Assembly: GCA_903813345.2 (NCBI GenBank)
Contig: CAIIXF020000011.1
Span: forward strand, 16,723,754-16,787,753
Length of the DNA: 64,000 nt
Reading direction: 5' to 3'
Source: Owenia fusiformis
Taxonomy: Eukaryota > Annelida > Polychaeta > Sabellida > Oweniidae
Positions 55,746-64,000 of this stretch are shown here, one piece after another. Each line of letters starts with the position of its first letter. Position 1 is the first letter of the stretch. Under the pieces are notes generated by a model. That model saw only the letters and a program-made list of their open reading frames with translations, made no database searches and was not told the origin of the DNA. A program made the translations under genes and the position numbers.

Positions 55746-57567
55746 AGAGGATATTTAGTTCTCTTCTTCATCCCGATAAACATCTGATTAATGTAGATGT
55801 TTGCTCCCCATGTACATCACATTATATTATACAATTCATAAGACTCTAAATAAGTCGCTTTAGACGAAAACATATAATTTAACAAAGTTCTTTTTGAATC
55901 ATCTGTTCCCATTTAACCCCCGATTTAACCACAGTATAGTATAAATGCACATATATTTATTGGATCCTGAATTTAATCAATGCGATGAATTTACATGAAA
56001 TTAACAGATACTGCATGCGAACAATCCCAACAATTTATCAATGAAATTGTTTTCATCAAAAAAGGCCACACGTTAGCGTATCTACATCGTGAATTCTGAA
56101 AATTTCGTCCTGAAATGACAAATTAAACTCTTGCGCCATGCTGGTTTTCGGGAGTGGTGACTTAGACAATGGCTTGAGACATCACCCGTCGTATAAACAC
56201 GCACGTGTCATGCAGTCTGTGTTTATGGTGAGAGGTCTCGGTCGAGGGGTCTGGGAGACAAGGTCTAGTAGCTAAGCTTCCCCAAACCACCGTCAGTATT
56301 TATGTGACAGGTAGATTGGTTGATCCTAGGGTTATGACATCTGTGTGTCATTTCCTGTCTTCATTAATGTAGAGAAAGGCCGGACATCCCGATCATTCAG
56401 TTGTGTTAGAGATAACTTTTGGTTAAGAAAAGTTGTGGTTTGGTTCTGTGGTTAAGTTTCATGTATGGTGGTGTATCTTTTATGTTGATGGTAGATATAT
56501 TGGAAGAGTTGTAAATTTGTTACTCTTTAGTAACATTTATGCTTTATATCGGAGTTTTGTGGTATTTTCGTTTATAAAAATAGTCTTGGTTTGGATGTGT
56601 GTAGTGTGAGTTTGTGGTGGGTTCCCTGTTTGTTAAAGGTTTGGGTGTTTAGTCTGGTGTTTGAGCTACCTGTTGGTCTGTGTGTAGTGGTGGTAATATA
56701 TCTTATTGTTAAGATATTAACTTGACTAGGGGATCTATTTTCACATGCTGGGTTGTATTTTGGCTTTATCGAAGTTTTGCAGTATTTTGGTTTGTAAATT
56801 TCGTGTATGTTTGGCGACGTTTGTGGTATGTATGTGGTGGCTAAGTTGTTTTTCAATGGTTTGGGTGTGTAGTGTCATGTCTGAGGTTCTTAGTTTATCT
56901 CGCCGCGTAGAGCCGAAGTGATCTTATTCACTAATACATAATCCGTTCACTCAGTAATACTGCATTTACAATTACCGTTCTATTTTCATAACGTTAAACG
57001 ATCAAATAGAAATCATTTTCTTGCTAATTCGTACTACGTGACTCAAACGCAATAAAATACATTTGTTTGAAACAAAAAACTCAATCGGCCGAGGGCGGAC
57101 CGATGAATCGCAGCAAATATGAACCAGGCATTATGTAACATTCCCTTTTTTACAAATACAATGTATCTTGGGCTTTCTTATATTTTGATATTGATTGCTT
57201 ATTTTCACGGCTTGATTGACGCACAAATATTTTGATTGTACGTGCTCATGACAGGTTTAGGCATTAATGGGTGACAACATCTGTCAAAATATTGCACTTT
57301 AGCTGTGTTGACGTGATTTATGACTGAATACATATTAAAACTAGTACTGCTTTTGAAAAGTTTTTTAAAAAAAGTATGGAAGAGACTCGTTAAAGATATT
57401 AAGTTGTATTATGTATTATACATGTAACTACATTAATTGTATGTACCTACATTGTAACACAACGGTGTTGCATGGTGTACTTAGTAATGTTTATGCGCAT
57501 TAGCAATGTCATGAACAAAATTGAGCAGAATGTGATCCTCTCGATTTTTGTGAATTTCTAATTTCAG
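55746..57567. other. No gene seen; G/T-biased block
   Basis: 56,400-56,880 is strongly G+T-rich on the plus strand (ggtttgggtgtttagtctgg…) and seems to be a diverged duplication of about 240 bp. The minus-strand frame through it (56,572-56,856) is a by-product of this bias. Confidence 0.5.
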
Positions 57568-57630
57568 GGACTTTCTCTCAAAACAGACCCCAAGTTAGTC
57601 ACGGAAACAAATCTCCCAAGCAACTTTAAG
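57568..57630 (+). CDS. Host micro-exon, 63 bp
   Basis: The acceptor tttctaatttcag (to 57,567) and donor AAG|GTAAAT (from 57,631) bound exactly 21 codons, phase 0 to 0: GLSLKTDPKLV then TETNLPSNFK. Base composition (GC near 46 percent) is higher than its flanks. It fits in phase with the terminal exon at 62,370. I do not recognise the protein. Upstream exons would be left of this, possibly beyond the window. Confidence 0.65.
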
Positions 57631-58013
57631 GTAAATGTGTTCTTTGGGAATTTTTATACAGTCTAATTTTTTTAACGAAGCCACACATTACTTTGAATTA
57701 TGGACCTCTTTCCCATGTTGTCTACAACTTTCAGTTTTGCATAAAGACTGCAAATTGTAGCGAGAAAAGAGTGTGGACAATATTTCGTTTATAAAATGTA
57801 TGAAAACGAGAAAATCCAGCGACTTACTTTTTAAAAATACAAAATAAGTCGGTAACTTTATTTTCCAATTTTTATACATATAAAAATATCCACAAAGTTC
57901 ACTACACTCTTTTCTGGTTACCTTCAGTGTACTCTTTGTGTAAATGTGAAAGATGTAGAGAGCGTATGAAAAATACGCCTCGCACTTTTTGTCAGATTTC
58001 AGACATAATTTAC

Positions 58014-58978
58014 TTCAAGGTTAGAGGTTGCAATGGTACTGAAAACCAGTACCGGTAACCGTCACGCTAATAATCCTACCCTTACCGAAATACCGGTAAA
58101 AATATGTAAGATAAAATGACAATGCGCTGCCACCCCCCCCCCCCCCACTTTGTTCCCAACTCTCTCCTTAGCTTCCCAAGTCTATATGCGTACGTTATAG
58201 CAACCCTCCTACACCCGACTTACAAAAAGATGATAAGGACTCTAATGGCCAACGTATGTTAATATATATTTCGTTTATATTTAAATTTAAAAATTAAAAC
58301 TTACGAAAGGCACAGGAGTTCAGATTCTTTTATTTATTTGTTTGCTAAAACAGCAGAGAGCTTGTACTTTATTTGTTCACAATTAAAAGCTCAGATACTA
58401 TCACAAAATATTAAAGTTACAAATATAATACGAAATGCTATTCCTGCGTCATCCGTGTCAAGTGAACGCCAATTCAGTGCAGCTGGCACAATCACTTCAA
58501 ACGGGCACGACTTCAACCTGAGGTTGTCAATGCCTTGTTGTTCGTAAATGACTATTACAAACATAATTCAGTTTCTGGATCTGACGTTGACAAGTACAAC
58601 TACACCGGAACTGCCAAACATAACTACAACCAAATCTGAGCCTGAGCATGTAGCTACAACACCCGAACTGCCAAACATGAACATCACACCTGAACTACCA
58701 AACATGGAAATCACACCTGAACTGCCAAACATGAACATCACACCTGAACTACCAAACATGGAAATCACACCTGAACTGCCAAACATGGACATCCGAATGT
58801 CTTTGTCAATGTACGCATCGTGAAAGTTGAAATTAAACGAGATAATTAAAATACGACGTGTCTTTTATTTCCCTGGGGATTATCGTCGGTTAACCGGTTA
58901 ATAATTTCAATACCGGTAAATGCTCAATTCCGTACCGAAACCGTATAACTGGAATTTCCGTCAGCCTCTATTCAAGGT
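58014..58978 (+). mobile_element. hAT relic, 949 bp, with perfect 8-bp target duplication
   Basis: ttcaaggt stands at 58,014-58,021 and 58,971-58,978, and the element between (58,022-58,970) has tagaggttg and cagcctcta ends. Inside, on the plus strand, is the C-terminal dimerisation region of a hAT transposase (NAIPASSVSSERQFSAAGTI). The coding strand then runs into a peptide minisatellite. Everything before this transposase tail is deleted. The taccggta-rich subterminal parts may be transposase binding sites. Confidence 0.9.
58602..58797. repeat. 27-bp minisatellite coding ITPELPNM(E/N)
   Basis: Five regular units from 58,660 alternate E and N at one position, so the true unit is 54 bp. More decayed units precede it. 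Both strands stay open (plus 58,548-58,823, minus 58,568-58,792), as expected from a repeat whose length is a multiple of three. It sits just after the hAT transposase tail. Confidence 0.9.
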
Positions 58979-59713
58979 AATATACAAATTGGGAATGAAA
59001 TTGCCATCAATATATTCCAGAAAAGGAACATATTGATATGGTCTTTGTTGATTGAACATCGTTTTGATAATATAGTATTGAAACATCACTGAGGGCGGTC
59101 CCAACAAAATCTCTATATGTCAACCTTGAAGCATCAAATTGATTAATTTGAGTATCGTATAGAGTTCACGGAATGTGTGTCAACGATGGATCCTTTTTGT
59201 TTGATACGTTGATTTCGTACACTCGTATGATTGATATAATCAATAACTTCAAAAATACATGCTCATAGAATCTAGAATGTTTTATTAGGGGTACAATGTT
59301 TAGGACACTAAAGACTATAATAGTGTTTATGTTTACAATGATTATACAGTATTTATTACATTCAAGGACGGGTTGACCGAACAAGCTCGAACATTAATAG
59401 CACGCATCAATGAATATGTACGTAACATATAATAACAACTGAATACAGTCCCTGGAGTGAATTGAACTTGCACTTGTACAGAATCGGTTTCCGTGTTCAG
59501 CCTCGTACTTGAAGCACAGTTGAAATATAGAAACATATTATAACGAATGCGTCAGGTCTAATAAGTCTCAGCAACGTACCCAAAAGCAAAAGCGACCGAC
59601 CCAAGACGGGAAAGGGTACAGTTGTCTATGATGCTTATGAAAGCTGGCACATCACAATTCAAGAGTGAGTATGCCCCCCCCCCCCCCCAATAACGTTTGA
59701 AAGTAGTTCAAAA
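58979..59713. other. No gene seen
   Basis: AT-rich; a C-run at 59,667-59,678. Confidence 0.5.
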
Positions 59714-60137
59714 TTGAACCTTAAGGTACAGCTGGAAAGTAACATTTTGGTAAAAAGTTGCAATACCAGCACATGTTATTTCTGGTACAAAATAAAGTAT
59801 GTAGACATGTGTCAATTACCTTGCTTTTTTCAGGAAAGTATCATTACATTGTCGTCTTTTAGAATATCTGGTAGGAGTTCAATGGGAACTCCAGGAAATT
59901 CTGATATTTCACACTTTCTATTTTTCCAAATTTTCTTTCAAAGTTTCCAGACAACATAGGAGCTATCATTGACCTGTTTCCAGGTTTACTAAAAGTAGAC
60001 AGTGTAATGATACTTTCCTGAAAAAAGCAAGGAAATTCACACATGCCTTCATACTTAATTTTGTACCAAAAATAACATGTGCATGTATAGCAATTTTTTA
60101 CCAAAATGTTACTTTCCAGCTGAACCTTAAGGTCCAA
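59714..60137. mobile_element. Foldback element, 424 bp
   Basis: ttgaaccttaaggtacagctgg at the left returns as its reverse complement at the right tip (ccagctgaaccttaaggtccaa), and almost the whole element pairs with itself. The similar frames on the two strands (59,714-59,959 plus and 59,859-60,137 minus) are only the mirror image of the arms. Confidence 0.9.
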
Positions 60138-61169
60138 TATTTTTCTATATTGCCCGCAGAAATGACGTTATTACGAGTATTACCACCTTTAATGACCAGA
60201 GCTGAAATAGCAAGAAAATCTTACGCGCTGAACGATATCTAATTTCTCTGGGAAAATTGCCGGTTGTAAATTGCATTATTGACCGGCAATATGGCCCGCC
60301 ACTATGACGTAACTGCTCATGTTGATATAGTAAAATAAATGCCTTTTAAACTAGCACTCATAACCCTAGAACAGAACCGGTAAGGTGGTAATAATTGTTT
60401 TTCTTGTCTGTCTCTCATATTAGAATTGATTGCATGATTAATGTCAAATATATGACCTCAGATTTTATTCTGGCCATTGCTCCGCGATTTCGGTCTTTTA
60501 ACGATGAGTAGAATATAATTTTTGGTCATATATTGCGCCATAAATTATAAAATATCGGTCTTTATTCCTTTATAAATGCCTTCTAAACTAGCACTTATAC
60601 CCCTAGAACAGGCCTGGTAATACCGTGGTCACATTTGCTCCGAATTTACCACAACACCCGGTGTGAAAGAAATGATGGTCCCCCAGGGATTATGGTCCCC
60701 TTTATTAACGGCCCTTACTGGCCCCGATTGCGTATAAGGTAATGAGGGAAAGCATTGTATTTAGGTCACCATATAAATCAATGGAGAGTAGGTCCATAAT
60801 TTGATAGGACCTCCTACCCTTTTACACGCGTCTATGGAATTTTTTTGTGGTTCATGGTATTTCACAAACACAAAGTTGATCATCATTTTTTATTTATAGA
60901 ATTTATTTTAACATTTCATATCTAGAACGTAATTTTGTAGTGGCTCTGCGAATTATAATATATAACTCGGTATAGGCTTAATATACTTATCTAGATGTAA
61001 CCAAAATCTTTATAAATCGTGTAAAAACTCCTGTTTAGGAACCGTTATGATAACAATTTGGATTAGTGTTCGTCTTCGAAAATAAGGACGTCAGCAAGGA
61101 AGTATTTTAAGCGATTTTTAAAAAGGCGATTATATCCAAGAGGCCTAAATATTGCATATTAGAGCTATA
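60138..61169. other. No gene seen; small dispersed duplication
   Basis: gccttttaaactagcactcata… at 60,341 recurs at 60,578 (ccctagaacag shared), a diverged local duplication. Confidence 0.6.
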
Positions 61170-61171
61170 TA

Positions 61172-62050
61172 CAGGGCCGTTCAATAAATACTGATAAAAT
61201 TGGTGATATTTTTTTATATTTCTGACTGAACGTAGTTGAGTATTGTGCTGTGAGAATTACAAGAATGCACTCTAACAGGAAGGTGGTACTGGATGGAGCC
61301 TAAGATGGTTCGCTGTGGTTTAGATATGCACGAAAATCTTTTCAAAAGAACCACTTCAAATGTGAACATTTTCATACAGAATAATATAATACTAAGATAC
61401 CCTGGCATCACCTAACATGGCTGCTGAACAGAATGTATCAATGATATTCATCAAATTAGAAGCATCGTCAAGTTCTATATACATGTAACCATAGGTTAAT
61501 CAAAATAGGATGCAACAAAGGACATTAATGAAGGTTTTGGGGAGGACACTATATCTATCCCTGGCATATATCGTTGGTTCTACTATTTCAAATAGGGAGA
61601 AAGTCAGTGAAGATGAACCCAGACAGGAGTGACCAAAAGCTGTAACTTCCCATAGTCAGATTGATGCAATATACTTATTGAATGAATTCCTATCAGAAAA
61701 ATTGCAGACATGACTAATTCAAATTTTAGTTGCACGCATCATTTTATTCATAATGATTTAGAAATGACATTGATTTGTGACAAGTTTGTGCGCAAACAAT
61801 TGACTGAGGAACAATTTTCACATTTTAAGTTGGTCATTTTGCGTCATTTTGAGACTGTTTCGTGCAGAACTGATTCACCATTGACCACATTTGGCTCAGT
61901 CCAGCACAATGTTCCTGTTGAATCACATTCCTGTAACTTTCACAGTTCATCAGTATATTACTCAACGATCCAGAAAGCTAAAAGAATTAGTTAGATATCT
62001 GAAAAAATAAAAAGTTACAGCATTTTTATCAGTACTTATTGAACGCCCTG
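61172..62050 (+). mobile_element. Mariner-like relic, 879 bp, TA target site
   Basis: The ends cagggccgttcaataa and ttattgaacgccctg, with TA on both sides (61,170-61,171 and 62,051-62,052), and inverted arms of about 180 bp. The inner plus strand has KAVTSHSQIDAIYLLNEF, then HHFIHNDLEMTLICDKFVR and KQLTEEQFSHF, the N-terminal half of a mariner transposase (normally …IIh.dLgm.kvcakWVPr.Lt.eqk). The catalytic DD(D/E) part is missing. One stop lies before the open frame 61,710-61,994. Confidence 0.85.
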
Positions 62051-62369
62051 TAAAACCTCTTCAGTTTGATTATCGATGATTTTATTTGTGTCTTATCTGT
62101 ATCCGATATTTTTAATTATTTTTTTTCTTCGACACCATCCTCATTATCTCAAAAGAACATTGGTTGATTGAGTTTTAACGAGTTATATTATTTTACAGGC
62201 TATACGTATTAACATCGTATAAGTCCAATTCGTTCGAATAGGTAGAGTTCTTTGGCAGGAGTTTTTAGCAGAACCGAGGCCTGTTTGAAATTATGCAAAT
62301 GTTGTCGGTAATGTATGCAAGTTGAAGAGAAGATGGTGTGCGTACATACATGTATTACTGTACTTTCAG

Positions 62370-62417
62370 GTGCAAGATGACGACGATAACTCTGGCGACA
62401 AGGATGACTGGTGGTGA
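62370..62417 (+). CDS. Terminal exon of a host gene, acidic tail
   Basis: The acceptor ttactgtactttcag (to 62,369) is followed in phase 0 by VQDDDDNSGDKDDWW and a stop. The acidic tail with a final Trp-Trp is distinctive. It continues exon 57,568-57,630 in phase across a 4.7-kb intron that holds the hAT, foldback and mariner elements. I do not recognise the protein. A poly-A signal was not fixed. Confidence 0.55.
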   Translation: MQDDDDNSGDKDDWW

Positions 62418-62556
62418 CAACGTTAATACGATTTGTTGCTTGAGGCATATCTAAACATTGTGATTGTTTGTATTGAAGTGATGTCTATACTCAAAACGAT
62501 CTAATGATATTAGGATTATAATACGAAGTGTGAACTCAGAAACTAATTTTGGAAAT

Positions 62557-62950
62557 ATGTTGTCCTTGAAGCAATCTTTTATCTCTCCCAAGTAAAAAAA
62601 AATTCTAATTTAGACCTACTTTAGACCTAGTACCGCTCTAATGCCGCTCATATCCTTCTAAATTACTGGACGGCATTGGAACGGTATTAAAATCTGTTAA
62701 TACCGACTAGCCGGTACCAGAGTTATATTGCATCAGTGTTAAATCTGTTAATACCAACTAGTCGGTATGTTGTCCTTGAAGCAATCTTTTATCTCCCAAA
62801 GTAAAAAAAAATTCTAATTTAGACCTACTTTAGACCTAGTACCGCTCTAATGCCGCTCATATCCTTCTAAATTACTGGACGGCATTGGAACGGTATTAAA
62901 ATCTGTTAATACCGACAAGCCGGTACCAGAGCGATATTACAGCGGTGTTA
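62557..62950. repeat. 210-bp tandem duplication
   Basis: tatgttgtccttgaagcaat… occurs at about 62,557 and 62,767. Each copy ends in partly palindromic taccgac..gccggtacc sequence, and a shorter third piece (cagcggtgttaacttatatt) follows. Confidence 0.9.
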
Positions 62951-63535
62951 ACTTATATTACAGTGGTGTTTACTTATATTTAATCTTGTTGATACAGACT
63001 GAGCGGTATTACGTTATAAAAAATTAGGACATATATACTAGATCGGTGTTAAATTTCCCGCTCTTTTTAAACCAAAAGAAAATGGCTGACAAAGAATGTT
63101 CAACTGTAAGAGATTTGGGTAATTTCATGATTTTATAACAAAAGTATGAAAATGACCAATCAAATATAGATTCAGAAGTTACTGACATACATGAACATTC
63201 TGCATGTCTATTTTGTGAGGGGTAAAATGTAAGGCAAATCTTCTTTTCTTTGTGAATTTATCAAGGCCAAATTTTAATTCTATTCATTATAGGCATACAG
63301 TCAAAGTGGTCAAGCATAAATGTGTTGTGTATGACCAATTGTACCATGCAGTAAAATTATAAGGTATTTTATAAAGATTATGAAGATAAATACTACTGGA
63401 GGCCTAGAGGGTCCTTCAATAACTGTGAGCCTTGAATGGGTAAAATTACCAGTGATGTAACATAATAATTGCTTATATATCATCTTACATACCCAGGGCC
63501 AACCTAAAATGAACAATTTGCATGATATTTCCAAA
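62951..63535. other. No gene seen
   Basis: A short frame at 63,082 (ATGGCTGACAAAGAATG…) begins well but is not followed by a clear donor. Confidence 0.4.
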
Positions 63536-63840
63536 AATTGTGGTACTTTTACGGGAGATTTTTCCATAATCTGGTAGTTTTTACGGGAGGTTTTTAAAAA
63601 AATTGGTAGTTTTTGTGGTAGATTTTTAAAAATCGGGAGTTTTTTAGGTAAATTTTGAAACAACTGGAGTTTTTATGGTGTAATAAAACGGTGCTTTTTT
63701 GAAAAAAAGCGGATTATCTCCAGTTTTTTTCTAATAAAAGCAATAGTTTTTGCGGTAAATTCTGCAAGAAGTGGTAGTTTTGCGGGAGATTTTTGAAAAA
63801 ATCTGTAGTTTTTGCGAGAGAATTTCGAAAAAACTTTTGA
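63536..63840. repeat. Degenerate ~40-bp tandem repeat
   Basis: Units of the type ggtagtttttgcgggagatttttgaaaaa repeat about seven times. The minus-strand frames (63,310-63,663 and 63,673-63,900; NLPKKLPIFK-like repeats) are translations of this array. Confidence 0.85.
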
Positions 63841-64000
63841 CTTTGCATGTGAATTAATTAATACATGTAATAGGCCAGAACCAGATTTGGTCTTGAGCAC
63901 TTCAGTACTACATCACAAAATAACAAACAGTCGTTTGGAGCTTTTAGGTGTACTAATAGTTAGAGCTACTGCATGTCTGTTGACATACATCATATCATTA

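Noticed and set aside
56572-56856. Thr/Asn-rich 94-codon frame
   Set aside because: Product of strong strand bias in a low-complexity block.
58568-58792. Minus-strand MFGSSGV repeat protein
   Set aside because: Antisense reading of the 27-bp minisatellite; no start context or splice sites.
59714-60137. Two similar proteins on opposite strands
   Set aside because: They are translations of the two arms of one foldback element.
63310-63900. Lys/Pro-rich repeat proteins (NLPKKLPIFK)
   Set aside because: Translation of a degenerate noncoding tandem repeat.

Overview
The window looks like nuclear DNA of an aquatic, probably marine, invertebrate. It is AT-rich, has spliceosomal introns (GT..AG with pyrimidine tracts), long gene-poor stretches and many transposon remains. 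A transposase family with a RAG1-like zinc module (compare N-RAG-TP of the sea slug Aplysia), together with the other repeats, makes a mollusc or other lophotrochozoan my best guess. The sequence alone does not prove it.

Layout. 1-2.3 kb: a tandem array of about 243-bp units carrying a zinc-ribbon-like open frame, next to an envelope-like fossil (minus strand). 3.6-5.1 kb: a Piwi-like N-terminal fragment and a LINE remnant (plus). 7.5-26.6 kb: the most unusual part, a tandem array of related minus-strand multi-exon genes. Each unit can be read as TATA box, short first exon with a GTAAGT donor, several short exons, an RG-rich coiled-coil exon, and a last exon with two C2H2-like zinc fingers followed by AATAAA. 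About 6 kb is present twice (12.96-19.36 and 20.87-26.48 kb), and a more diverged partial copy lies at 7.5-10 kb. Envelope-like fossils, a Ty3/gypsy scrap and foldback elements interrupt the array.

27-32 kb: a BTB-like host exon split by a 5'-truncated LINE with a target duplication, one more probable exon, and a Ty3/gypsy pol fossil. 32.5-46.4 kb: two copies of a GGDHGG-type transposase (one split by a 1.95-kb foldback element), a RAG1-like N-terminal module, an open envelope-like frame, a PIN/FEN-nuclease-like remnant, a third copy of the TATA/first-exon module and a possible LTR end. 46.8-54.4 kb: a long-TIR Tc1-like element, a LINE fragment, a 1.6-kb TIR element packed with a short palindromic motif, and a MITE.

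54.4-64 kb: a CpG-rich patch, two plus-strand exons that fit the end of one unknown host gene (57,568-57,630 and 62,370-62,417), a 949-bp hAT relic with a perfect 8-bp target duplication and a peptide-coding minisatellite, a foldback element, a mariner relic and local tandem duplications. No rRNA, convincing tRNA or CRISPR was seen. The gene models are read by eye from splice signals and paralogue comparison and need transcript support.
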